From Haemophilus sp. C1 (GTDB lineage: Bacteria > Pseudomonadota > Gammaproteobacteria > Enterobacterales > Pasteurellaceae): DNA of 64,000 bases. The translations under genes and the position numbers were made by a program. The notes beneath the pieces are model-generated. The model was not told where the DNA came from. It saw nothing but the letters and a program-made list of their open reading frames with translations, and did no database searches. This document shows positions 32,969 to 43,090 of the stretch, one piece after another. The DNA is taken from assembly GCF_001276515.1 (NCBI RefSeq), contig NZ_LDVZ01000007.1, positions 1-64,000 of the forward strand, in the 5' to 3' direction. Position 1 is the stretch's first letter; every line of letters starts with the position of its first letter.

Positions 32969-33096
32969 TATTCCTTTCAATTAATCATAAAATATTTTTA
33001 TACTTATACCCTTTGCATATTATTTAATAATTCTTTTTATTTTTCTTTTTGAATTAGATATATAATTATCAAATTTTAAATATAAAAATAATTAGT

Positions 33097-34242
33097 ATGA
33101 AACCTCAATATTATCTTGGCATGATGTCTGGAACTAGTCTAGATGGAGTGGATGTTGCTCTTGTTGATTTTTCTCTAGAGCCTCGACTTATCTTATCTGA
33201 TTTTTTTCCTATGCCAGAAAATTTACGTCAGAAATTAACCAAACTCATTCAAACTGGTGAAACAGCTCTACAAAATTTAGGCGAACTCGATCATGAGCTT
33301 GCTTTACTGTATTGTGATTGTGTAAATACTTTTCTACAAAAATATAATCTTATTCCAAGCCAAATTGAAGCTGTTGGTTGTCATGGACAGACAGTATGGC
33401 ATTCTCCTGCTCCTACTTCTGCATTTCCTTTCACAATGCAACTAGGCGATATGAATTTATTGGCAGCTAAAACAGGAATATCGGTTATTGGTGATTTTCG
33501 TCGTAAAGATATGGCGTTAGGCGGACAGGGGGCTCCTCTTGTACCCGCTTTCCATAAAGCTGTATTCTCAAATGCTAATTTTGCTACAGTTGTTTTAAAT
33601 ATTGGTGGGATTAGTAATGTTTCTATATTGTTTCCTAATCAACCTGTAATTGGCTTTGATACAGGTCCAGGTAATACATTATTAGATCAATGGATAGAAA
33701 AACACCAAGGCCTTCGCTATGACAAAAATGGTGAGTGGGCTTCAAAAGGCAAAGTGAATCAAGTTCTGCTTGATGAATTATTAAATGAACCTTTTTTCTC
33801 TTTACCAGCCCCAAAAAGTACAGGGAGAGAGTTATTTAATCTTGATTGGTTAATTGGCAAAGTAGAGAAAACATCAGAAAAACTTACCGCTCTTTCATCT
33901 AAAATAACATTATCCCCAGAAGATGTGCAAGCGACTCTTGTTGAATTGACGGTAACAAGCATTGTTAATGCACTAAATCAGCTCCAAACAAATTTACCAA
34001 AACGTTTACTTGTATGTGGCGGCGGCGCCAAGAATAGCCTAATTATGCGTGGGTTGCATGATAATTTACTCGATTGGCAGGTTGGTACAACGACAGAGCA
34101 AGGTTTTGATATTGATTATGTAGAAGCCGCTGCTTTTGCTTGGTTGGCTTATTGTCGAATGAACAATTTACCAGCAAACCTGCCTAGTGTAACTGGCGCA
34201 AAAAGTGCGGTTAGTTTGGGGGCTATTTTTCCTAAAGACTAA
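33097..34242 (+). CDS. anmK: Anhydro-N-acetylmuramic acid kinase
   Basis: A 381-residue Anm[19 protein letters not shown] near the N-terminus, then [31 protein letters not shown] and NIGGISNVS, all family hallmarks. It phosphorylates 1,6-anhydro-MurNAc from recycled peptidoglycan, giving MurNAc-6-P. The next gene, murQ, 9 bases downstream, uses that product, so the pair forms a recycling operon. It lies just right of the prophage. Confidence 0.96.
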   Translation: MKPQYYLGMMSGTSLDGVDVALVDFSLEPRLILSDFFPMPENLRQKLTKLIQTGETALQNLGELDHELALLYCDCVNTFLQKYNLIPSQIEAVGCHGQTVWHSPAPTSAFPFTMQLGDMNLLAAKTGISVIGDFRRKDMALGGQGAPLVPAFHKAVFSNANFATVVLNIGGISNVSILFPNQPVIGFDTGPGNTLLDQWIEKHQGLRYDKNGEWASKGKVNQVLLDELLNEPFFSLPAPKSTGRELFNLDWLIGKVEKTSEKLTALSSKITLSPEDVQATLVELTVTSIVNALNQLQTNLPKRLLVCGGGAKNSLIMRGLHDNLLDWQVGTTTEQGFDIDYVEAAAFAWLAYCRMNNLPANLPSVTGAKSAVSLGAIFPKD

Positions 34243-35163
<921 letters not shown>

Positions 35164-35192
35164 GATAAAAAACTAATTTAAATATCAGTTTT

Positions 35193-36035
35193 TTATTTTG
35201 GAACTCCACGTAGTAATCCTACAGGTTCAAAAGGTTCTATAGAAGTTGGCGCAGGCATTTCGCTGAATAATAAAATAAATAGCTTGGGCGGAATAACTTT
35301 TTCATTTCGCCATAAATTTCCCATTCCGACTAATTGAATATCTTCGGGTAAATTACGAAGTCCTGCTTGTAACACCGCAATGGTATTTGGACGAGGATGT
35401 CCTATCGCAATCGCGGTACCATGTTTCCTTGCATAGTGAATTGCTGCTTTAAATTGACGCTGAACGTCTGCGAATTCGTTACTATCATCTAAAAATATAT
35501 GGCGATCTAATGAACGCACGCCTTGTTCTTTTGCTATTTTTCCTGCGACAGATTTTCCTATTGTTCGACTATCTAAAAAGAATAAATGTTTTTCTTGAAG
35601 TGCGGTCATTAAATAAGTCATTAATTGGGGATTGGCCGTAGCTGCACTGCCCATATGATTGTTCATACCGATGGCATCACGCACAATATTTTTAGCAGTA
35701 TTAACGCGATCATTTACTTGTGCTGCAGACATTCCTAAATGTAATCCACCGTCTTCGATTTTAATTGCACTAATTGGTTGCATCGGCATATGGATTAAAA
35801 TATCTCTGCCTTGAGATTTCGCTTCTTGGTTACGTACTCGAGCATAGGGTGCGGCAGGAATAATTGCCACCGATATTTCACGTGGCATTGCAAAAACAGC
35901 CGCATCTTCCTTGGAATGATAGCCTACATCATCAATTACAATCGCAAGTTTGCTTTGAGCAAAAGAAAAAGAGGCATAAAGTGCGGTAGAAAAAATGATA
36001 AAATTTTTTACCGCACTTTTTATCAGAATATTCAT
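35193..36035 (-). CDS. yibQ: Divergent polysaccharide deacetylase family protein YibQ
   Basis: A 280-residue protein with a signal peptide (NFIIFSTALYASFSFAQS) and a divergent polysaccharide-deacetylase fold (LAIVIDDVGYHSKED; DILIHMPMQP; NNHMGSAAT; AIGHPRP). Its start overlaps the envC stop (TGATG), so the two are co-translated, the same pairing seen in other gamma-proteobacteria. A periplasmic role with EnvC in cell-wall processing is inferred. Confidence 0.88.
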   Translation of the reverse strand: MNILIKSAVKNFIIFSTALYASFSFAQSKLAIVIDDVGYHSKEDAAVFAMPREISVAIIPAAPYARVRNQEAKSQGRDILIHMPMQPISAIKIEDGGLHLGMSAAQVNDRVNTAKNIVRDAIGMNNHMGSAATANPQLMTYLMTALQEKHLFFLDSRTIGKSVAGKIAKEQGVRSLDRHIFLDDSNEFADVQRQFKAAIHYARKHGTAIAIGHPRPNTIAVLQAGLRNLPEDIQLVGMGNLWRNEKVIPPKLFILLFSEMPAPTSIEPFEPVGLLRGVPK

Positions 36036-37264
36036 CAACGAACCCACCCTGCAGGATTTACTGGCGTTCCTTTACGGCTAATACCAAAATAAAGCGCGGA
36101 ACGTGATATTTCCCCTGTATTTCCTACTTGAGCAATAACCTGCCCTGCTGAAACAAGCTGACCAACTTTCACTGATACCGCTTGATTGAAGCCATATAAA
36201 CTTAAATCAGTTTCGCCGTGTTTAACAATAACCATATAACCATAACCATTTAAATATCCCGCTAAAATGACGCGTCCAGCTGCAATTGCTTTAACAGGCG
36301 TGCCTGCCGATGCGCCAATTACCATACCTTTCCAACGTACTTCGCCTGCTTGGATAGAACCAAAAGTATGCAAAATTGAACCAGAAACTGGTAAGGAATA
36401 TTGTTTTTTTGCCGCCCCTAAACCGCTTGTACTATTAAGTAATTGGCGTTCTTGCACAGTTGGTTGATAAGGCTTTGATGTTCGTTTTTCTTCAGCTTTT
36501 TGGCGTTGAGCAAGTGCCTCTCTTTCACGTTTTTCTTGTTCGCGCGCGGCTTGTTCTGCTCGTTGAATTTCTTGACGAAGTGCTTGTTCGTTTGCTTTTA
36601 GAGCATTCAATTTATCTTGATCTAGGGCTAAATTTTTATTGAGTTCATTCAGCGTAGATTGATGCTCTTGCTGTGCTTTTTGCAATGCTTGTTGTTGTTT
36701 CTTTTGTGTGGAAAGTTGATTTCGGTGGTTTTTTTGTTGAGCGAGAATCGCTTCTTTTTGCGTTACAATTTGTGCTTGCGTTGCTTTTAAATCTCCAATC
36801 ATTTCAATCCGAACTTGATTTAAATGCTGATAATAAACTTTCATTCGCTCTGCTTTTGTTGGATCTTGAGCAAACATTCGTTCAATCAGCGATGGATTAA
36901 TGCCTGAACGGTAAATTATATCCATTTGTTTAGCTAATCGTATTTTTTGCTCACGTTCCTGTTTTTCTAATTGTTTGAGTTGCTTATCTGCATCGGCAAT
37001 TTGCTTACGAATTTCCTTTAAACTTATTTCGGTTTCAAGCAGTTCTCCCTCAACAGTGTTAATTTTACTCTCGTGTTTTTTTAAATTCGCTTGCAACTTA
37101 GCTTGCTCACGTTTTTGCTTCTCAATTTTAGATTCTTGTTGCTTAATTTGTTTTTGAATTTGGTTGAGATCGGAAGATTGGCTGACAGGCGAAAATATTA
37201 ATAAACCGCAGCTTAAAAGTGCGGTTAACAATAATGATGTTTTTTGATTAACAAAACGCAACAT
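36035..37264 (-). CDS. envC: Murein hydrolase activator EnvC
   Basis: A 409-residue periplasmic protein: signal peptide (LLLTALLSCGLLIFSPVSQS), a long coiled coil (residues 32-265, rich in Lys, Gln and Glu), then a LytM/M23 domain (about 290-409). The zinc ligands of true M23 peptidases are absent: W-K-G-M replaces H-x-G-x-D, and L-Y-F-G replaces H-x-H. This agrees with EnvC acting as a non-enzymatic activator of division amidases. It is translationally coupled to yibQ. Confidence 0.93.
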   Translation of the reverse strand: MLRFVNQKTSLLLTALLSCGLLIFSPVSQSSDLNQIQKQIKQQESKIEKQKREQAKLQANLKKHESKINTVEGELLETEISLKEIRKQIADADKQLKQLEKQEREQKIRLAKQMDIIYRSGINPSLIERMFAQDPTKAERMKVYYQHLNQVRIEMIGDLKATQAQIVTQKEAILAQQKNHRNQLSTQKKQQQALQKAQQEHQSTLNELNKNLALDQDKLNALKANEQALRQEIQRAEQAAREQEKREREALAQRQKAEEKRTSKPYQPTVQERQLLNSTSGLGAAKKQYSLPVSGSILHTFGSIQAGEVRWKGMVIGASAGTPVKAIAAGRVILAGYLNGYGYMVIVKHGETDLSLYGFNQAVSVKVGQLVSAGQVIAQVGNTGEISRSALYFGISRKGTPVNPAGWVR

Positions 37265-37439
37265 AATTCATCCTAAATCTGTAAAACTCGCAAATCTTAT
37301 CATATTTGTGAAAAGGCGAAAAAGTTTGATGGTTATTTTTTGCTAAAGATCAGGAAATCATTCCTTTTAACTTTTAAAGCTAAGGATTTTTTGCTATAAA
37401 ATGTGCATTCTTTTTATTTGAAAACATTAGGAGATTCTT

Positions 37440-38123
37440 ATGGAATTAGTATTTATCCGTCACGGTTTTAGTGAATGGAATGCAAAAAATTTATTCACGG
37501 GTTGGCGTGATGTGAATTTAACTGAACGCGGTGTGGAAGAAGCAAAAGCTGCGGGTAAAAAACTGTTAGACAAAGGTTATGAATTTGACATCGCATTTAC
37601 CTCTGTTTTAACTCGAGCAATCAAAACTTGTAACATCGTGTTAGAAGAATCCCACCAATTATGGATTCCGCAAGTGAAAAACTGGCGTTTAAATGAGCGT
37701 CACTACGGTGCTTTGCAAGGTTTAGATAAAAAAGCTACTGCGGAGCAATACGGTGACGAACAAGTTCATATTTGGCGTCGTTCTTATGATATTTCTCCAC
37801 CAGATTTAGATCCGCAAGATCCAAATTCTGCACACAATGATCGTCGTTACGCAAATATTCCATCTGACGTAGTGCCGAATGCAGAAAACTTAAAAATTAC
37901 TTTAGAGCGTGCACTTCCATTCTGGGAAGATCAAATCGCACCAGCAATGCTTTCTGGCAAACGTGTTTTAGTGGTTGCTCACGGTAACTCACTCCGTGCG
38001 TTGGCAAAACATATTATTGGTATTTCTGATGCTGAAATTATGGATTTTGAAATTCCAACAGGTCAGCCTTTAGTTTTAAAACTAGATGATAAATTAAATT
38101 ACGTAGAACATTACTATCTTTAA
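37440..38123 (+). CDS. gpmA: 2,3-bisphosphoglycerate-dependent phosphoglycerate mutase
   Basis: A 227-residue histidine phosphatase-fold glycolytic enzyme: [20 protein letters not shown] with the phospho-His at H9, [11 protein letters not shown], and [10 protein letters not shown] near the C-terminus. AGGAG precedes the start. It is divergent from envC and ends before a bidirectional terminator shared with rpmE. Confidence 0.97.
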   Translation: MELVFIRHGFSEWNAKNLFTGWRDVNLTERGVEEAKAAGKKLLDKGYEFDIAFTSVLTRAIKTCNIVLEESHQLWIPQVKNWRLNERHYGALQGLDKKATAEQYGDEQVHIWRRSYDISPPDLDPQDPNSAHNDRRYANIPSDVVPNAENLKITLERALPFWEDQIAPAMLSGKRVLVVAHGNSLRALAKHIIGISDAEIMDFEIPTGQPLVLKLDDKLNYVEHYYL

Positions 38124-38160
38124 TTAAGTTCAACGTATTGTTGTTCTAACTGTATAAAAC

Positions 38161-38187
38161 AAAACCCCGCAAATTAGCGGGGTTTTT
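38161..38187. terminator. Bidirectional terminator between gpmA and rpmE
   Basis: AAAACCCCGC / GCGGGGTTTTT (38161-38170 with 38177-38187), a strong hairpin with A and T tails on either side. The left arm and its upstream bases (ATAAAACAAAACCCCGC or close to it) recur at about 41882 in the relic region. Confidence 0.88.
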
Positions 38188-38200
38188 AAACAAGTCCAAA

Positions 38201-38413
38201 TTATTTTGTGCTTGGAATTTTGAAACGGCTGTTGAAACGCTCAACACGACCACCAGTATCAACAACACGTTGTTTACCAGTATAGAATGGATGGCAGTTA
38301 CCGCACACATCAAGATTGATGTCTTTGCCTAAAGTTGAACGTGTTTTGATCACATTACCGCAAGAACAAGTTGCAGTAATTTCTTTATATTCTGGATGAA
38401 TACCTTGTTTCAT
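38201..38413 (-). CDS. rpmE: Ribosomal protein L31
   Basis: A 70-residue L31 of the zinc-binding type: the CSCGN and [13 protein letters not shown] segments supply four cysteines. [11 protein letters not shown] near the end is typical. Monocistronic, convergent with gpmA. Confidence 0.97.
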   Translation of the reverse strand: MKQGIHPEYKEITATCSCGNVIKTRSTLGKDINLDVCGNCHPFYTGKQRVVDTGGRVERFNSRFKIPSTK

Positions 38414-38589
38414 AGAAAAACCTCAAAATGAAGCCACGCCGCTATAGGAACTTTCTCCCCACACCGCGTGAGTGAATAATACGCCATAATTGGCACCAAA
38501 TAGGTTGCGAATTATACTGAAAAAACACAGATAAACAAGCTCTATTTTCGTGTAAAATCATCAGAATTTTTAACCGCACTTTTCTTTTT

Positions 38590-39726
38590 ATGTTAGCAAA
38601 ATCCTCCATCAATGCGCCATTTGCCAAATCTGTTTTAGCTTGGTATGACAAGTTTGGGCGCAAGCATTTACCTTGGCAGCAAAATAAAACGCTTTATGGT
38701 GTATGGCTTTCTGAAGTGATGTTACAGCAAACACAAGTTGCGACGGTAATCCCTTATTTTGAGCGGTTTATCAAAACATTTCCAAATATCACCGCACTTG
38801 CCAATGCTTCACAAGATGAAGTGTTACATTTATGGACGGGCTTGGGCTATTATGCACGAGCGCGTAATTTACATAAAGCCGCTCAAAAAGTGCGGGATGA
38901 ATTTAATGGAAATTTCCCAACAAATTTTGAGCAAGTTTGGGCATTATCTGGAGTGGGACGTTCGACTGCTGGTGCTATTTTATCTTCTGTTTTAAATCAG
39001 CCTTATCCAATTTTAGATGGTAATGTGAAACGTGTGTTGGCGCGTTATTTTGCTGTTGAGGGATGGAGTGGCGAGAAAAAAGTAGAAAATCGTTTGTGGA
39101 CATTAACGGAGCAAGTTACACCTACGGCGCGTGTGGCAGATTTTAATCAAGCAATGATGGACATTGGTGCAATGGTTTGCACGCGAACTAAGCCCAAATG
39201 CGATCTTTGTCCGTTAAATATAGATTGTTTGGCTTATAAAAATGCAAACTGGGAAAAATTTCCAGCTAAAAAACCTAAAAAAGCGATGCCAGAAAAAACT
39301 ACCTATTTTTTAATTTTGTCGAAAAATGGCAAAGTATGTTTGGAACAGCGAGAAAACTCGGGATTATGGGGCGGATTATTTTGTTTTCCACAATTTGAAG
39401 ATAAAGCCTCGTTGCTTCGTTTTTTAGCCCAAGAAAAAGTCACGCATTATCAAGAATGGTCGAGTTTTCGACATACATTCAGCCATTTTCACTTAGATAT
39501 TCATCCAATTTATGCTGAAATGGAAAGTACTTTATGCGTGGAGCAGGCTAATTTAGACTGGCGAAAAGTGGCGGAAAGTTCAAAAGAATACCAATCAAAC
39601 CTATCAAGTGCGGTCAAATATTGGTATGATCCGCAAAATCCTGAATCGATCGGGCTGGCTCAGCCTGTGAAAAATCTTTTAATACAATTTGTAAGGAATC
39701 ATTATGGCAAGAACAGTATTTTGTGA
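38590..39726 (+). CDS. mutY: A/G-specific adenine glycosylase
   Basis: A 378-residue base-excision repair enzyme removing A opposite 8-oxoG. It has an HhH-GPD core ([34 protein letters not shown]), a 4Fe-4S loop ([19 protein letters not shown]) and a C-terminal MutT-like domain (LCVEQAN region and [15 protein letters not shown]). An uptake signal lies just before the start. The 3' end overlaps yggX by 23 bases. Confidence 0.96.
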
Positions 39727-39976
39727 ATATCTCAAAAAAGAAGCGGAAGGCTTAGATTTTCAACTTTATCCAGGAGAGTTGGGGAAGCGTATTTTTGATT
39801 CAGTAAGTAAACAGGCTTGGGGCGAATGGATTAAGAAACAAACGATGCTTGTGAATGAAAAAAAACTCAATATGATGAATGCGGAACACCGTAAATTGTT
39901 AGAGCAAGAAATGGTAAATTTTTTGTTTGAAGGTAAAGATGTTCATATTGAAGGTTATGTTCCACCATCAAATTAG
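39704..39976 (+). CDS. yggX: Probable Fe(2+)-trafficking protein YggX
   Basis: A 90-residue protein starting [19 protein letters not shown], with C7 at the position implicated in protecting Fe-S clusters from oxidation. AAGGAA lies before the ATG inside the end of mutY. MutY is itself an Fe-S enzyme, and the mutY-yggX-mltC order is conserved in gamma-proteobacteria. Confidence 0.95.
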
Positions 39977-39990
39977 TTATCTATCCTACA

Positions 39991-41064
39991 ATGAAAAAAT
40001 ATTTATTATTGGCATTGTTGCCTTTTTTATATGCTTGTAGTAACTCACCGAATCAAGGTATTAACTATGATGAAGCCTTTGCTAAAGACACGCAAGGGTT
40101 AGATATTCTCACAGGACAATTCTCGCATAATATTGACCGCATTTGGGGCGTAAATGAATTGTTAGTGGCTAGTCGAAAAGATTACGTGAAATATACAGAT
40201 TCTTTTTATACGCGTAGTCATGTGAGTTTTGATGAAGGTAATATCGTTATTGAAACCCAGCAAGATCTAAATCGTTTACATAATGCGATTGTTCATACCT
40301 TATTAATGGGAGCCGATGCAAAAGGCATTGATTTATTTGCATCTGGAGATGTGCCGATTAGCTCTCGCCCATTCCTTTTAGGACAGGTTGTGGATCATCA
40401 AGGGCAACAAATTGCTAATCAAGTTATCGCAAGTAATTTCGCAACTTACTTGATTCAAAATAAATTACAAACTCGTCGATTACAAAACGGGCATACCGTG
40501 CAATTTGTTGCTATTCCAATGATTGCAAATCACGTAGAAGTGCGTGCACAGAAATATTTACCATTGGTTCGTAAAGCAGCACAACGTTATGGCATCGATG
40601 AAAGTTTGATCTTAGGTATTATGCAAACAGAATCAAGTTTTAACCCATATGCGATTAGCTACGCAAATGCCATTGGTTTAATGCAAGTAGTACCTCACAC
40701 CGCTGGTCGAGATGTGTTTACAATGAAAGGCAAAGGTGGACAGCCATCTACGCGCTATTTATATGATCCTGCGAATAATATTGATGCTGGCGTGTCTTAT
40801 TTGTGGATTTTGCAAAATCAATATTTAGATGGAATTACGAATCCAACCTCAAAACGTTTTGCAATGATTTCTGCTTATAATAGTGGTGCTGGTGCTGTAT
40901 TGCGTGTTTTTGATAATGATAAGGATATGGCGATTTACAAAATTAACCAAATGTATCCAGAGCAAGTTTATCGCATTCTAACGACTGCTCACCCATCATC
41001 ACAAGCTCGTAACTATTTGTTGAAAGTGGATAAAGCACAGAAAAAATTCCGTGTAAGACGATAG
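39991..41064 (+). CDS. mltC: Membrane-bound lytic murein transglycosylase C
   Basis: A 357-residue lipoprotein (lipobox LYAC at residues 13-16) with an N-terminal MltC domain and a C-terminal SLT domain (about 190-350): [28 protein letters not shown] carries the catalytic Glu, and [11 protein letters not shown] is also conserved. It cleaves peptidoglycan to give anhydro-muropeptides. It follows yggX by 14 bases. A hairpin (AAAATGTTCG / CGAGCATTTTT, about 41087-41118) ends the operon. Confidence 0.96.
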   Translation: MKKYLLLALLPFLYACSNSPNQGINYDEAFAKDTQGLDILTGQFSHNIDRIWGVNELLVASRKDYVKYTDSFYTRSHVSFDEGNIVIETQQDLNRLHNAIVHTLLMGADAKGIDLFASGDVPISSRPFLLGQVVDHQGQQIANQVIASNFATYLIQNKLQTRRLQNGHTVQFVAIPMIANHVEVRAQKYLPLVRKAAQRYGIDESLILGIMQTESSFNPYAISYANAIGLMQVVPHTAGRDVFTMKGKGGQPSTRYLYDPANNIDAGVSYLWILQNQYLDGITNPTSKRFAMISAYNSGAGAVLRVFDNDKDMAIYKINQMYPEQVYRILTTAHPSSQARNYLLKVDKAQKKFRVRR

Positions 41065-41234
41065 TTGGGTTTTTTCAGATAATTAAAAATGTTCGTTGGA
41101 AAATACCATCGAGCATTTTTTATAATAAGTGCGGTTTATTTTGAAATAATTTTATTATTTCGTTGTTTTAATAAACATATTGATGATTAACTATTCAAAC
41201 ACAACGTTTTTTTGTATTTTTTTAAATTTAGGTG

Positions 41235-41263
41235 TTGACCGAATCCCGAAAAAATAGTTTAAT
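41235..41263 (+). promoter_or_regulatory. Promoter of the tRNA-Phe/tRNA-Asn unit
   Basis: TTGACC (41235-41240), a 17-base spacer, and TTTAAT (41258-41263), 36 bases upstream of tRNA-Phe. GC-rich bases follow the -10, as in stringently controlled stable-RNA promoters. Confidence 0.7.
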
Positions 41264-41299
41264 ACGCTCCGTTGTCAGGCAGTAGCCAATAACGATAAC

Positions 41300-41375
41300 G
41301 CCTCGATAGCTCAGTCGGTAGAGCAGGGGATTGAAAATCCCCGTGTCGGTGGTTCGATTCCGCCTCGAGGCACCA
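41300..41375 (+). tRNA. tRNA-Phe (GAA)
   Basis: A 76-base gene with anticodon GAA in the loop TTGAAAAT, T-arm GGTTCGATTCC, and an encoded CCA. It lies two bases before tRNA-Asn. Confidence 0.97.
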
Positions 41376-41377
41376 TT

Positions 41378-41453
41378 TCCTCCTTAGTTCAGTCGGTAGA
41401 ACGGTGGACTGTTAATCCATATGTCGCAGGTTCGAGTCCCGCAGGAGGAGCCA
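41378..41453 (+). tRNA. tRNA-Asn (GTT)
   Basis: A 76-base gene with anticodon GTT in the loop CTGTTAAT, T-arm GGTTCGAGTCC, and an encoded CCA. It is followed by a terminator and by DNA that carries an integrase fragment, so this tRNA may once have been an attachment site. Confidence 0.97.
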
Positions 41454-41460
41454 AATTCAG

Positions 41461-41492
41461 AAAAGCCGCTAAATAAATTTAGCGGCTTTTTG
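41461..41492 (+). terminator. Terminator after tRNA-Asn
   Basis: AAAAGCCGCTAAAT / ATTTAGCGGCTTTT (41461-41474 with 41477-41490), a 14-bp stem ending in T residues. Confidence 0.85.
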
Positions 41493-41587
41493 CTATCTCT
41501 TATTCTAGCACATAAATCATTTCCCCATTTAAAACGGAAGTTATTAAGCATCAGAATTAATTCTCTTTTTTCCCATCCCTTTGTTTT

Positions 41588-41752
41588 TTATCTTCTTTCT
41601 TTTGTATTTTCATTAATGCTTTGAATCAGTAAAGAAAAACGTTCATATGAACTTTGTGTACCTTTATAAGGATTAGATCTTGTTATAGAAGTGATAATTT
41701 CTTTGATATGTTGTACAGCTTGTAATAATGAAATAAGGCCTTTAGATGGCAT
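41588..41752 (-). CDS. Possible small ORF in the relic region (54 aa)
   Basis: The minus strand encodes MPSKGLISLLQAVQHIKEI followed by a Ser/Asn-rich helical stretch ending NENTKERR. The composition is protein-like, but no family is recognised and no strong ribosome-binding site is visible. It lies between tRNA-Asn and the integrase fragment and may be part of the same lost element. Confidence 0.3.
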   Translation of the reverse strand: MPSKGLISLLQAVQHIKEIITSITRSNPYKGTQSSYERFSLLIQSINENTKERR

Positions 41753-41873
41753 TCAAGGAAAACTCTTTGCTATATCTAATAATCAGGTATTATCTCCTAT
41801 AGTTTGCTGTTTTTGATATTGAATCCTGGAGATCGTATTGTGATGGAATATGAGACGAGAAATGAGATAAATC

Positions 41874-42131
41874 CTATATAGATAAAACAAAACCCCGCGA
41901 TAATTCTGGATAATCGTCTAAGGCTATTTTTGTTCTTTTCCCTGTGAATAGTCTAGTGTATTTGAATCGCCAGCTTTTAGAACCGCTAGGTAAGATTAGC
42001 AGCAATAAACCCTTACCATCAGATAGAGTATATTCTTTCTCTTTTGGTTTGACGTTTTTAATTTCAGTCGGTGATAAAGGTTTTACTATTCTAGCTATTT
42101 TGTAATTACACGGATAAGGTTTTCGTAACCA
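41874..42131 (-). pseudogene. P4-type integrase N-terminal fragment
   Basis: The minus strand reads ARIVKPLSPTEIKNVKPKEK, then EYTLSDGKGLLLLILPSGSK, SWRFKYTRLFTGKRTKIALD and DYPELS before going out of similarity and stopping. This is the arm-binding N-terminal domain of P4-like tyrosine integrases (typically ending LGTYPE-x-SL). The catalytic domain is absent and no start codon is in place. It lies 420 bases from tRNA-Asn, pointing to a former integrated island. Confidence 0.75.
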
Positions 42132-42244
42132 TTATAAGTTTTGGTTACTAAAATTTGCGATTAAAAACTGTCCTTTTTGCTTACGCTCTTCTATTCAGAA
42201 ACATGGCAGACAAAATAATCTTCAACTCTATATTCGATGATATT

Positions 42245-42549
42245 TAGAAAAAGCCACTAAAAATATATGAATGGAAGAAAAAACATCATGCATTTTTAAA
42301 TGAACGTTCAAAGATGTCAAATGAGAAAGGGAAATATCTTTATAAGCATGGAAGTGTAAGAGGTGAGATGGCAAGTATAAAGCGATATTACGAAGATATT
42401 TTTACTTATGAGAAATATACAGAATTACATATTGAAAAAACTACAAATAGGATATAAGGTTCATTTAAGGAGCGTAAGGATAAATTACGCCCTCATAGTG
42501 GTTTAACGAGAAATCATAAGATCTTATTTATACAGGATTTTTTTAATTA
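42245..42549 (+). pseudogene. Transposase C-terminal fragment
   Basis: The plus strand encodes KIYEWKKKHHAFLNERSK, then YKHGSVRGEMASIKRYYED, then EKTTNRI, a TAA, and GSFKERKDKLRPHSGLTRN followed by HKILFIQDFFN. The T-N-R-(I/L)-x-G ... L-R-x-H-x-G-L pattern is the C-terminal end of a DDE transposase. The N-terminal part is missing and an in-frame stop is present, so it is inactive. Confidence 0.65.
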
Positions 42550-43076
42550 AATATTCTTCTTTGTTTCCGTGTTTTGACTACTTGCACTATTAATAATAAG
42601 GCAAGAATTATCACATATACTGCAAAAATAAATACCAACCATTGCACCATTGTCACACCGAATAATGACCATTGACTTTCATTACAAGAGCCAGTCGGGC
42701 TAAACATAAATGGAAACCATTGGTGAAACGGTAAAGTTTCAGGAAAGTTTGGAATAAATTCACATTGTTTCCAAGGGGCTGGATTCATTTGTAAATCAAG
42801 ATGACGGAATGAATCCAATAATCCCTTAATGCCACTGAATAAGCCTAATGCCAAAGCGATTAATCGAATGATTAAAGTGCGAGGTTGAAGTAAACCTATA
42901 ATGCCCGCAATAAATAATCCAATCATAGCTAAACGTTCATACACACAAAGTACACAAGGTTGTAGTCCCATTCCATATTGGAAGTAAAGTGCGGTAGATT
43001 CTAGTGCTAAACTTGAGAATGCCAGCAGAAACCATGCAGAACGTTTTTCAGAAAATTGTTTTAAAAGTGCGAGCAT
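42543..43076 (-). CDS. dsbB: Disulfide bond formation protein B
   Basis: A 177-residue inner-membrane quinone reductase that reoxidises DsbA. Four membrane spans are visible. The first periplasmic pair is C-V-L-C (QPCVLCVYERLAMIG); the second loop holds the other two cysteines (WKQCEF and GSCNESQW). It lies 14 bases after nhaB. The dsbB-nhaB-fadR grouping is conserved with enterobacteria. Confidence 0.95.
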   Translation of the reverse strand: MLALLKQFSEKRSAWFLLAFSSLALESTALYFQYGMGLQPCVLCVYERLAMIGLFIAGIIGLLQPRTLIIRLIALALGLFSGIKGLLDSFRHLDLQMNPAPWKQCEFIPNFPETLPFHQWFPFMFSPTGSCNESQWSLFGVTMVQWLVFIFAVYVIILALLLIVQVVKTRKQRRIFN

Positions 43077-43090
43077 TTTTTCTCCTTAAC

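Noticed and set aside
33013..33096. Additional prophage gene or promoter between attR and anmK
   Set aside because: The stretch is AT-rich and beyond the repeat, so it is host DNA upstream of anmK; no ORF is present.
36267..37157. Plus-strand ORFs over envC
   Set aside because: They are shadows of the low-complexity coiled-coil coding sequence on the other strand.
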